From a virus, in IMG/VR virus record IMGVR_UViG_3300017764_000100, positions 1-24,694 of that record: DNA of 24,694 nucleotides; one strand, given 5' to 3'. The notes beneath the pieces are model-generated. The model was given only the letters and a program-made list of their open reading frames with translations. It was not told the DNA's origin and searched no databases. The first letter of the stretch is position 1, and each line of letters opens with the position of its first letter. A program made the translations under genes and the position numbers. Positions 1 to 7,815 of this stretch are shown here, one piece after another.

Positions 1-729
1 GGTAATGGTAATGATTTCAGTACAAGTGGACTTGGAGCACATGACCAAATGGTAGGAGAAAGTCCTACGAATAATTTTTGTGTTACAAATCCATTGGATA
101 GTTATTATTTTGCAGGAACATTTAAAGATGGAAATTTAGATGTAACTACAAGTGGAGCAACTGGTAATTATACTTTCCACACTACTACACAAAAAATACC
201 CACAAGTGGAAAATGGTATATCGAAGTAAGAGCTTATGAAATTGGTGCTGGTTGTGGTATTGGTATTACGCAAGAACCAACGACAGGTATTAATGTTTAT
301 TTAGGACAATTAAGCACAACTTGGTCATATTATAGTAATGGTAATGTATATAACAACGATTCTCAACCAATAGGAAGTTATGGTAATTCATATACAAATG
401 GAGACATAATTGGTATAGCAGTGGATATGGATAATAATAAATTGTATTTTTCTAAAAATGGAACTTTTCAAAATAGTGGAGACCCAACAAGTGGTTCCAC
501 TGGCACAGGTGCGATAAGTATTACTGGAGGGGTAGATTATTTTTTAGGTGCAAGTGATGATACTGGAGCTGCTACAACGTCACGATTTATGTGGAACTTT
601 GGTCAAGATGGAACTTTTAACAATGGAGTCACTGCACAAGGGAACAAAGATGCAAGTGGAATAGGTAATTTTTATTATAGTGTACCAAGTGGATATAAGG
701 CTTTGTGCACAAAGAATTTAGGGAGTTAA
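1..729 (+). CDS. SPRY-domain virion protein, 5' end outside window
   Basis: The reading frame is open from base 1 and ends at TAA 727-729; the first in-frame ATG (49) is probably internal, because the residues before it (GNGNDFSTSGLGAHDQ) already resemble the linker that precedes the SPRY module in the next gene. About 243 residues are visible. The pattern SGKWYIEV, then GIGI, then LYFSKNGTFQNSGDP, then WNFGQDGTF is that of a SPRY/B30.2 beta-sandwich, used by phages as a carbohydrate- or protein-binding module on tails and virion surfaces. The next gene carries a paralogous copy (SGKYYWEV, LWVGKNNTFLYSGDP, VNFGQKSF). The missing N-terminus may hold a LamG-like domain as in that neighbour. SPRY assignment is good; a role in host recognition is inferred. 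Confidence 0.8.
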   Translation, partial: GNGNDFSTSGLGAHDQMVGESPTNNFCVTNPLDSYYFAGTFKDGNLDVTTSGATGNYTFHTTTQKIPTSGKWYIEVRAYEIGAGCGIGITQEPTTGINVYLGQLSTTWSYYSNGNVYNNDSQPIGSYGNSYTNGDIIGIAVDMDNNKLYFSKNGTFQNSGDPTSGSTGTGAISITGGVDYFLGASDDTGAATTSRFMWNFGQDGTFNNGVTAQGNKDASGIGNFYYSVPSGYKALCTKNLGS

Positions 730-730
730 T

Positions 731-3130
731 ATGGCAACACCAACAATACCAAATGGCGAAGAACAATTCTTCCCAATTATTTACGAGGGCAACGGAGCTG
801 GGCAACGTGTCGGTAAGTTCGTACCTTTCACAGATAATGGCACGATTACAAATAGTTGTATATTTAATGGTGCAACTGCACAAGCTAGAGTAGGAAGAAC
901 ACCAAGTTCAAATGGTAGTGGTACCATATTAACTTTCTCAGCTTGGGTTAAAAGAGGAAGACTTGGATCTATTAGTTCAATTTTTATTTCAAATGATTAT
1001 GCTTCAGTTGGTGAAGCTTTAGAGTTTAACACCAGTAATCAATTAAATTATTATTGTATTAAAAGTTCTCCAGGTTCGTATGATTGGAATTATATCACAA
1101 ACAGAACTTTTGAAGATACAAGTAAATGGTATCACATTTATATTCGCAGAGATACGACAGATTCTACAGCAGCAGATAGAGTACAAATTTACATTGATGG
1201 AGAAAGAGTTACAAGTTGGAATACAGAAACTCAGGCAGGTTCTAATCTAACAGGTTGGATGAATCAAACAACTTATGAAAATGCATTTGGTAACACTAAT
1301 AATGCAAGTTATGTAAGAGGCATAGGTTATCTTGCAGAAGTAAATATGATTGATGGCAGTAGTCCTGCAATATCCACATTTGGATTAACTGATACAAGTA
1401 CGGGTCGTTGGATACCTAAATCATTAACGGGTATTACTTATGGCACAAATGGTTTTAGATTACAGTTTGGATCGCCTTCTGCGATTGGCGATGATACCAG
1501 TGGTAATAACAACGATCTTTCTGTGCATAACCTTGTTGCTTCTGACTTGACCACCGATAGTCCGACACAGAATCATGCAGTAATAGGAGAAAATGGATTT
1601 AGTTCAATATCAGAGGGAAGACTTAAAGCTGATGGTTCAGTTTCAGGTCAGTGGCGAACTGGTGTAAGTACATTGGGTATGAAATCAGGAAAATATTATT
1701 GGGAAGTAAAAATTGTAGCTCATTCTAGTGATAATTTTTTTATGTTTGGTATATGTAATGAATCTACAATATCTTATTTAACGGCTTCAGCAAGTAGATA
1801 TCCAGGTTTGGATACTAGTAGTGGTTCGTATGGTTGGCAACCAAATGCTAGTGGTAATGATGACATAAGATTTGATGGAAGTGTTGTAAGACAAGAAACT
1901 GGTACTGCACTAGCTAATGATGATATTTTACAATTTGCTTATGATGCAGATACAGATAGATTATGGGTTGGAAAAAATAATACATTTTTATATAGTGGTG
2001 ACCCAGCTAATGGAACAAATTATACAATATCTGGAATTGGTACAAGTGAAACTAGATATGCAGCTTTAGCTATTCATAATGATACAAGTCATAAATTTGA
2101 AGTGAACTTTGGTCAAAAATCTTTTACCTACACCCCACCAACTGGCTTTGTGGCTTTACAACAAGACAACCTACCTGAAACATCTAAAGGCATAAGTGGA
2201 TTAGTGTGGACGAAGAACAGAGATGCTACTGACTCTCATCAATTATATGATAGTTCACGAGGTAAACAATTAGTTTTTGCATCTGATACTACAGCAGCAA
2301 GTACAACAGTTATAGATGGATTACAAAAGTTTTTAGCTGGTGGTCAACAAATTGAAGATAGTGATGCAATCAATACATCTGGTGAATCTTTTGTTAGCTG
2401 GAACTGGGTAGCAAATTCAGGAACTACTGCAAGTAATACTGATGGTTCAATTACCTCCACTGTTCAGGCGAATATTACTGGTGGGTTTTCTATTGTGGAA
2501 TATACTGGAAATGGTGGTAATGCAGCAGCCACAATAGGGCACGGATTATCGTCAGCTCCTGAGTGGATGATGGTAAAATTTAAAGATTCTGTTGCGGCTT
2601 GGAGTGTTTATCATAAATCAGTAGGTGCTACAAAAAGATTACAATTAAATTCAACTACTACACCACTTACAGATGCAAATATTTTTAATAACACAGAGCC
2701 AACCTCAACTGTGTTTTCTGTTGGTAGTAGTTTAAATCAAAGTAGTGTATATAATTATATTGTTTATTGCTGGAGCGAAATTCCAGGCTACAGTAAATTT
2801 TCTAGCTACACTGGGAATGGCAGTACAGATGGACCCTTTATTTACACAGGATTTAAACCAGCTTGGGTGATGATAAAAAATGCTTCGGTTTCTGGTACTT
2901 GGGTTATATGGGATAATAAAAGAACACCAATAAATCCAATAGGTACAGCATTAAGAGCAGATACAACAGCGGCAGATACTACTGGTTTTGATATAGATTT
3001 TTTAGCTAATGGATTTAAATTAAGAGATAGCGAAAGCTCTATAAATGGAAGTGGAAACACACTTGTCTATATGGCATATGCGGAAAATCCATTCGTTGGG
3101 GATGGAACAAACCCTGTGACTGCGAGGTGA
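731..3130 (+). CDS. Large LamG-like + SPRY tail/virion surface protein
   Basis: 799 residues, Ser/Thr/Gly/Asn-rich and beta-rich throughout. Residues about 40-235 look like a concanavalin/LamG-type lectin fold (FSAWVKRG, WYHIYIRRD, VQIYIDGERV). Residues about 295-475 form a SPRY domain (SGKYYWEVKI 319-328, LWVGKNNTF, FEVNFGQKSF). Residues about 585-785 hold two related modules, YTGNGGNAAATIGHGLSSAP-EWMMVK and YTGNGSTDGPFIYTGFKP-AWVMIK, resembling the C-terminal repeat domain common in uncultured marine phage tail proteins (DUF7483-type, from memory). The start is supported by AGGGAG at 719-724, and only one base separates it from the previous stop. It probably forms a tail fibre, appendage or surface decoration contacting the host envelope. 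The domain calls are fairly safe; the exact place in the virion is unknown. Confidence 0.82.
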   Translation: MATPTIPNGEEQFFPIIYEGNGAGQRVGKFVPFTDNGTITNSCIFNGATAQARVGRTPSSNGSGTILTFSAWVKRGRLGSISSIFISNDYASVGEALEFNTSNQLNYYCIKSSPGSYDWNYITNRTFEDTSKWYHIYIRRDTTDSTAADRVQIYIDGERVTSWNTETQAGSNLTGWMNQTTYENAFGNTNNASYVRGIGYLAEVNMIDGSSPAISTFGLTDTSTGRWIPKSLTGITYGTNGFRLQFGSPSAIGDDTSGNNNDLSVHNLVASDLTTDSPTQNHAVIGENGFSSISEGRLKADGSVSGQWRTGVSTLGMKSGKYYWEVKIVAHSSDNFFMFGICNESTISYLTASASRYPGLDTSSGSYGWQPNASGNDDIRFDGSVVRQETGTALANDDILQFAYDADTDRLWVGKNNTFLYSGDPANGTNYTISGIGTSETRYAALAIHNDTSHKFEVNFGQKSFTYTPPTGFVALQQDNLPETSKGISGLVWTKNRDATDSHQLYDSSRGKQLVFASDTTAASTTVIDGLQKFLAGGQQIEDSDAINTSGESFVSWNWVANSGTTASNTDGSITSTVQANITGGFSIVEYTGNGGNAAATIGHGLSSAPEWMMVKFKDSVAAWSVYHKSVGATKRLQLNSTTTPLTDANIFNNTEPTSTVFSVGSSLNQSSVYNYIVYCWSEIPGYSKFSSYTGNGSTDGPFIYTGFKPAWVMIKNASVSGTWVIWDNKRTPINPIGTALRADTTAADTTGFDIDFLANGFKLRDSESSINGSGNTLVYMAYAENPFVGDGTNPVTAR

Positions 3131-3131
3131 C

Positions 3132-5042
3132 ATGCCTCTAATACGCATACCCTTTAAAGGTGGTTTCAACAAACAAATAACAAAGAGTGAGGCATCTAAT
3201 CAATGGACAGATGGTGATTTTGTTCGTTTTCGTTATGGCGAACCTGAAAAAATTGGTGGCTGGCAACAAGCAGTATCAACAACTTTACCAGGTGTGGCAA
3301 GAGCAACACACATTTGGACTGACAAAGATGGAACAGAGTATATTGCAATTGGTACAAGTAAAGGTTTGTTTTTATTTTATGGTGGTGGCATATATGATAT
3401 TAGTCCACTTGAAACTGCTATCACAGGTCTAACATTTACTTCTACAAATGGATCAGCAACAGTAACAGTTAATAAAACCTCCCACAACTTAACAGCAGGT
3501 GAATATGTTGTATTTTCATCTGTTACAATGCCAGGAAGTGGTACAGGATTTACAGCTGCTAACTTTACAGATAACCCTTTTCAAATTATTACAGCAGCTA
3601 CAAACAGTTTCACAATAACTATGCCCTCTAATGAATCTGGTGCAGGAATTACTGCAGCCGGTTCAGGGTCAGTGCAATCTTATTTTCCTGTTGGTTCAGC
3701 TACACAAACACTTGGTTTTGGTTGGGGTACAGGTACGTGGAGTGGGTCTAATGGTTGGGGATCTGCTACAGCTGCTTCTGCCACAAGTCTTGAACCAGCG
3801 AATTGGTCATTAGATAACTATGGAACAATATTGATAGCTACGATCAAAAATGGTGGTACATTTGAATGGAATCCTACAAGTGGTGTAACAACTAGAGCCA
3901 CCTCTGTAACAACGAACCCTACTGCTAGTGTTATGACAATTGTATCAGACACAGATAGGCATCTGATTCACTTAGGCACAGAAACAACTATTGGTAACAT
4001 AAATACTCAGGATAAAATGTTTATTCGTTTTTCAGATCAAGAGGATAGAACAGATTATGTTCCTGTCTCTACCAATACAGCCGGAACATTTCAATTAGAT
4101 AGTGGTTCAAAAATAGTAAGTGCAGCTAGAGGTAAAGATTACATATTTGTTGTTACAGACACATCGGCTTACATTATGCAGTTTGTTGGTCCTCCGTTCA
4201 CTTTTTCAATTAGACAAGTAGGTTCAAACTGTGGAGCTATGTCACAACATTCATTAGTGCATGTAGATGGTATTATGTATTGGATGGGTAAGTCTGGTGG
4301 TTTCTATGCCTATGATGGTGGTTCTGTTAAAAAACTAACTTGTTCTGTAGAGGATTTTGTTTTTACAACTCAAACCTCAGATGATTTAGGATTTAATTTT
4401 GGTCAGAGTGAACAAGTCTTTGCCGGATATAATACTTTATTTACAGAAATCAATTGGTTTTATTGTAAGGATGGTTCAACACAAATTGATAGATGTGTAA
4501 CTTTAAATTATAGAGAAGGTCTATGGACAACAAGCTCTCTGGCTAGAACTGCTTACAGTGATAAGTATGTATTAGATAATCCATATGCTACAGAATATAG
4601 CACTACAGGTTTACCATCTGTGTCTATAAATGGCATCACAAATGAGTTTGGTGCAGCAACTCTATACAAACACGAAACAGGGAATAATCAACTTGATGTA
4701 TTAGGTAACAAAACTGCGATTAATGCGTTTATTGAATCAGGTGATTTTGAAATGCCTATGGAAGGTAGTGCAGGAGAATTTTTTGTTAAGATAAGAAGGA
4801 TAATACCTGACTTTGGTAAGCTTGATGGAAACGCTCAAATTACAATAAACCTTAAAGACTTTCCATCAGAGACAGAAGCGTCTTCACCACTTGGACCTTT
4901 TACTGTTACATCAAGCACAAAAAAAGTTGACACAAGAGCACGAGGCAGGTTAGCATCACTCAAAATAGAAAACACATCAACTGATGAGTCTTGGCGATTT
5001 GGTGCTTTTAGAGCCGATGTGCAACCTGATGGGAGAAGATAA
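3132..5042 (+). CDS. Tail/head-completion structural protein, beta-rich
   Basis: 636 residues. The N-terminus (IRIPFKGGFNK, then WTDGDFVRFRYGEPEKIGGW) is a phage structural signature: instructions to a beta-propeller-like protein similar in general style to the P22 gp10 packaged-DNA stabilisation/tail hub family. Residues about 98-185 look like an inserted small beta domain (NGSATVTVNKTSHNLTAGEYVVF to NSFTITM), a module often found in phage structural proteins. Later segments (TDTSAYIMQFVGPPFTFSIR, HVDGIMYWMGKSGGFYAYDGG, NWFYCKDGS) repeat in blade-like fashion. It starts one base after the SPRY gene stop, with GAGG just upstream, and ends in a TAATG overlap with the next gene. A neck or tail-tube/hub role is likely; identity with gp10 is a hypothesis. 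Confidence 0.72.
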   Translation: MPLIRIPFKGGFNKQITKSEASNQWTDGDFVRFRYGEPEKIGGWQQAVSTTLPGVARATHIWTDKDGTEYIAIGTSKGLFLFYGGGIYDISPLETAITGLTFTSTNGSATVTVNKTSHNLTAGEYVVFSSVTMPGSGTGFTAANFTDNPFQIITAATNSFTITMPSNESGAGITAAGSGSVQSYFPVGSATQTLGFGWGTGTWSGSNGWGSATAASATSLEPANWSLDNYGTILIATIKNGGTFEWNPTSGVTTRATSVTTNPTASVMTIVSDTDRHLIHLGTETTIGNINTQDKMFIRFSDQEDRTDYVPVSTNTAGTFQLDSGSKIVSAARGKDYIFVVTDTSAYIMQFVGPPFTFSIRQVGSNCGAMSQHSLVHVDGIMYWMGKSGGFYAYDGGSVKKLTCSVEDFVFTTQTSDDLGFNFGQSEQVFAGYNTLFTEINWFYCKDGSTQIDRCVTLNYREGLWTTSSLARTAYSDKYVLDNPYATEYSTTGLPSVSINGITNEFGAATLYKHETGNNQLDVLGNKTAINAFIESGDFEMPMEGSAGEFFVKIRRIIPDFGKLDGNAQITINLKDFPSETEASSPLGPFTVTSSTKKVDTRARGRLASLKIENTSTDESWRFGAFRADVQPDGRR

Positions 5043-5329
5043 TGGTAAAAAAAGATCCAAAAGTGGGAACAGGTAAAAAACCTAAGAAGTCTGGTAGACG
5101 TTTATATACTGACGAAAATCCAAAAGATACAGTAAGTATAAAATTTGCCACACCTACTGATGCTAGAAAAACTGTTACCAAGGTAAAAAAAATAAAAAAA
5201 CCTTATGCACGAAAAATACAAATACTGACTGTTATGGAACAACGTGCAAAAGTAATGGGTAAAACACAAGTTGTTAGTATTGCAAAGAAAGCAAAAGAAG
5301 CTTTAAAGAAAGCGAGAAAAGTTGGCTAA
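5042..5329 (+). CDS. Small Lys-rich basic phage protein
   Basis: 95 residues, with the start codon overlapping the previous stop (TAATG at 5040-5044) and GGGAG upstream. It is extremely basic: Lys/Arg clusters at both ends (KKPKKSGRR near residues 13-21, KKIKKPYARK in the middle, AKKAKEALKKARK at the end). I recall proteins beginning VGTGKKPK-SGRRLYTDENP in many marine podovirus-like genomes, always beside structural genes, without an assigned function. The charge suggests nucleic-acid binding, scaffolding or a packaged minor virion component, but nothing in the sequence decides between these. Confidence 0.75.
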   Translation: MVKKDPKVGTGKKPKKSGRRLYTDENPKDTVSIKFATPTDARKTVTKVKKIKKPYARKIQILTVMEQRAKVMGKTQVVSIAKKAKEALKKARKVG

Positions 5330-5486
5330 AATAAATATACTCATACCAGAACTTAATGATGATTACGTGGTACAAAACCAAAGACAAATAACTTATGGTA
5401 TTGAAACATTAGTAAATCAATTAAATTTTGCTTATCAAAATGATTTAAAAAATGAACAAGATGCCTTTAACTTTTTTATGAGCTAA
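5322..5486 (+). CDS. Small 54-residue protein, TTG start
   Basis: Begins with TTG at 5322, overlapping the end of the basic-protein gene by 8 bases, and ends at TAA 5484-5486, whose last A is the first base of the next ATG (TAATG). Translation begins MAKINILIPELNDDYVVQNQ and ends DAFNFFMS, with a plausible soluble, helix-rich middle (TYGIETLVNQLNFAYQNDLK). The exact fit between two real genes, overlapped at both ends, and absence of any other coding explanation for 5330-5485 make it real. Similar 50-60 residue proteins sit at this position in related marine phages as I remember them. Function unknown. Confidence 0.72.
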   Translation: MAKINILIPELNDDYVVQNQRQITYGIETLVNQLNFAYQNDLKNEQDAFNFFMS

Positions 5487-5827
5487 TGACAATACAATAT
5501 AAAAATCAAGGGTTTTCACTAACAACTACAGGCACAACAAGTGTACTGACAGCGCCAGCAAATGGTCGTTGTTTAGTAAAACAAATACAAGCGCACAATG
5601 GTTCAACAGGTGCAGTAAATTTAGCTACACAAGTTACAGACACAAGTGCCTCAGCGACATTTAGAATTGATAATGCTTCTATTGCCGCAAATACAACACG
5701 ACAAATTATATCACAGACACTTGTATTAGAAGAAGGTGATATTATAAAAATGACAGCAGGTACTGGCAATGAAATACAAGGAATTATTTCTTATGCCTTA
5801 TTAGATCGCTCACAGGAAAATGGATAA
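5486..5827 (+). CDS. Small beta-rich structural protein
   Basis: 113 residues, translationally coupled to the gene before it through TAATG. The composition is Thr/Ala/Asn-rich with alternating hydrophobic strands (FSLTTTGTTSVLTAPANGRCLVKQIQ, ATFRIDNASIAANTTRQIIS, LVLEEGDIIKMTAGTGNEIQ), as in small phage beta-sandwich proteins that bind a capsid or neck. The EEGDIIKMTAG segment resembles a jelly-roll turn found in decoration and head-tail joining proteins. It lies in the virion block, so a minor structural role is inferred. No enzyme motif is seen. Confidence 0.7.
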   Translation: MTIQYKNQGFSLTTTGTTSVLTAPANGRCLVKQIQAHNGSTGAVNLATQVTDTSASATFRIDNASIAANTTRQIISQTLVLEEGDIIKMTAGTGNEIQGIISYALLDRSQENG

Positions 5828-5867
5828 TTTTATTTGCAATTATTAAAAAATATTGGTATTTAAGACT

Positions 5868-6053
5868 ATGGACGTAATACATTGTAAATCAGAAGTTATC
5901 ATCAAAAATAAAAAAACTGGTAAAGTTTATAAAGATGAAGATGAAGCAAAGAAAGACATCCAAGACAGCTCCACTGATACAGATGAGAGCGACATACAGC
6001 GGGACGTTAACATTATCGTCCCTGAGTTACCAATGGATGGAGAAACAAATTGA
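5868..6053 (+). CDS. Small acidic conserved phage protein
   Basis: 61 residues from ATG 5868; an in-frame TTG at 5853 would add five residues, but neither start has a clear Shine-Dalgarno site. The sequence begins MDVIHCKSEVIIKNKKTGKVY, then an acidic stretch (KDEDEAKKDIQDSSTDTDESD), then a hydrophobic strand (VNIIVPELPM). The family of small proteins with KSEVIIKNKKTGKVY is one I recall from marine podovirus tail regions; its role is unknown. Its TGA (6051-6053) overlaps the TTG start of the glycosyltransferase gene, so the two are likely translated together. Confidence 0.68.
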   Translation: MDVIHCKSEVIIKNKKTGKVYKDEDEAKKDIQDSSTDTDESDIQRDVNIIVPELPMDGETN

Positions 6054-6979
6054 CACCATTAGGTGGAACTGAACTTCAACATAACTTCTTGAGTAAATAT
6101 GTTGATAATGATCTACTTAGTAATTTTTCAATTTGTACCTCAGTTCCTGAAAAAATACCTTTAGATGAAAACAAGTTAAATATACTGTGGCAAAAGAATG
6201 CCCCTAACCAACCTAATATAGCGCCTTGGTTTAAAGATAAATCTAATCACATTAAATACGATTGGTATGTATTTAATTCAAGTTGGAACTATGAAAAGTA
6301 TAGAGATCTTTACGACATACCTACTGATAGATGTCATGTAATAAAAAATGGTGTAACTAATTTTCCAAATAGAATTCCATATAAACAAGGGGACAGATTA
6401 AGGTTGTTATTTCATCCTACACCTTGGCGTGGTTTAAATGTTTTGTTAGCAACAATGCAATTATTAGAAAATGAAAACATTGAATTAGATGTATATAGTA
6501 GTTGTGAGATTTATGGTAAAGAGTTTCAACAAGATAACGATGACAGTTATGTTGATTTGTATGACCAGGCTCGTAACCTTAAAAATGTAAATTATCTTGG
6601 TTATAGGCCTAATGAATTTATTTTAAGTAAATTACCTCATTACCATATGTTTGCTTATCCTAGTATCTGGGAAGAAACATCGTGTATATCTTTACTTGAG
6701 TCAATGGCCGCAGGTCTGTATTGTATTGTCACTAACTATGGGGCTTTATATGAAACAGGAGCCGAGTTCCCTGTTTATGTCAACTATGAAACTAATTTAG
6801 TAAACTTGGCTCACCAGTTTGCAGAAGGTATTAAGATATGTCGGGACACGCTCCACGAACCAGTGATCCAACAGCATTTAGATTTACAACAAAATTATAT
6901 TAAACGTTTTTATTCTTGGGATAAGAAAGCTTTAGAATGGTCAACTTTTTTGCAGGGTGTTCTGGATGCAAAACAATAA
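6050..6979 (+). CDS. GT4-family-like glycosyltransferase (GT-B fold)
   Basis: 309 residues. The C-terminal half carries the GT4 donor-binding signature: YPSIWEE then TSCISLLESMAAG (about 204-222) with the E-x7-E pair E209/E217, followed by GALYETG. The GGTE at residues 5-8 is the glycine-rich loop that in GT4 enzymes follows the first beta strand, so this protein is unusually short at its N-terminus. The frame above TTG 6050 runs only to a TGA at 6023-6025 and holds no other usual start codon. FNSSWNYEKYRDLYDIP, then VIKNGV is also typical. It would move a sugar from a nucleotide-sugar to an unknown acceptor, perhaps a virion protein or host surface glycan. It overlaps the acidic-protein stop by four bases and a second glycosyltransferase follows. 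Confidence 0.85.
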   Translation: MTPLGGTELQHNFLSKYVDNDLLSNFSICTSVPEKIPLDENKLNILWQKNAPNQPNIAPWFKDKSNHIKYDWYVFNSSWNYEKYRDLYDIPTDRCHVIKNGVTNFPNRIPYKQGDRLRLLFHPTPWRGLNVLLATMQLLENENIELDVYSSCEIYGKEFQQDNDDSYVDLYDQARNLKNVNYLGYRPNEFILSKLPHYHMFAYPSIWEETSCISLLESMAAGLYCIVTNYGALYETGAEFPVYVNYETNLVNLAHQFAEGIKICRDTLHEPVIQQHLDLQQNYIKRFYSWDKKALEWSTFLQGVLDAKQ

Positions 6980-7781
6980 ACCTATTTGGTTAAAAAAAGA
7001 ACAACCCATAAGTCTGTTTGTTGCTACTCCTGTTCACAGTGATGTGTCAATGCATTATGCACAAACGATGCTTGAACTACAAAAAGAATGTATGAAGAGA
7101 AACATCAGAGTTATGTTTCAAATGATGAAGTCATCGCTTATTACACAAGGTAGAAATTTATGTGTTAGCTATTTTTTAAATACAGATTTTACACATATGT
7201 TATTCGTAGATTCTGATATTGCTTTTGATCCTGTATCTGTATTACGATTATTAGAATTTGATAAAGATATAATTTCAGTACCTTATCCTATGAAAACTGC
7301 ACAATGGGATGTGCTTATGGAAAAGATACAAAAAGGATATATTACTGATCCTAATAAATGTGAGCATCACATTCTTAAATATCCATTGTTGATTAAAGAT
7401 GATAACACAAATATAAAAATTGAAAAAGGTTTGATTGAAGCGACACATTGTCCTACTGGTTGTATGTTAATTAAACGAGATGTATTTAGTAAATTAATTC
7501 AAGAGTACCCAGATAGACAGATAATCCAAAAAACTACTATTGATGGTAAGCATATGGATAGGCCTCATTTTTATAATTTTTTTGACACTTATTATGATCC
7601 TGAAACAAAAAAGTATTTAGGAGAGGACTTTGCTTTTTGTAGATTATGGTCATTAATTGGTGGCAAAATGTATTGTTACATAATGTCTTATATAACTCAC
7701 GTTGGTGAATATCAATATACAGGTCGTTTATATGATGAGATGCATGGAGAGGGAGTTGAAACTCCCACCAAATCAGAGTAA
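6966..7781 (+). CDS. GT-A-type glycosyltransferase
   Basis: 271 residues from ATG 6966, chosen over GTG 6957 because CAGGG ends nine bases before it. It overlaps the end of the GT4 gene by 14 bases. The N-terminus PISLFVATPVHSDVS is a GT-A opening strand, and THMLFVDSDIAFDP (DSD at 82-84) is the metal-binding DxD element of family 2/Anp1-like transferases. THCPTGCMLIKRDVF and LGEDFAFCRLW (the ED acid/base region) complete the GT-A pattern. It probably acts with the GT4 enzyme on one glycan, in the host cytoplasm. Acceptor and sugar cannot be read from sequence. Virion glycosylation is a reasonable guess from its place between structural genes. Confidence 0.83.
   Translation: MQNNKPIWLKKEQPISLFVATPVHSDVSMHYAQTMLELQKECMKRNIRVMFQMMKSSLITQGRNLCVSYFLNTDFTHMLFVDSDIAFDPVSVLRLLEFDKDIISVPYPMKTAQWDVLMEKIQKGYITDPNKCEHHILKYPLLIKDDNTNIKIEKGLIEATHCPTGCMLIKRDVFSKLIQEYPDRQIIQKTTIDGKHMDRPHFYNFFDTYYDPETKKYLGEDFAFCRLWSLIGGKMYCYIMSYITHVGEYQYTGRLYDEMHGEGVETPTKSE
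7751..7766 (+). other. GC-rich RNA hairpin at end of glycosyltransferase gene
   Basis: GGGAGT-TGAA-ACTCCC forms a perfect six-pair stem with a four-base loop inside the last codons of the GT-A gene. GC-rich stems are rare in this AT-rich sequence. No T-run follows, so it is not a classical intrinsic terminator; mRNA stabilisation, processing or pausing are possibilities. Confidence 0.45.
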
Positions 7782-7789
7782 ACTAGACA

Positions 7790-7803
7790 TTAGTAATTAC
7801 TAA
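7790..7803. promoter_or_regulatory. 14-base perfect palindrome before the ejection-protein block
   Basis: TTAGTAATTACTAA reads the same on both strands. It lies between the glycosyltransferase stop and a strong ribosome-binding site (AAGGAG, 7802-7807) for the gene at 7816. It could be a protein-binding operator or the base of a weak RNA stem. A chance origin in AT-rich DNA cannot be excluded. Confidence 0.35.
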
Positions 7804-7815
7804 AGGAGATTTTTT

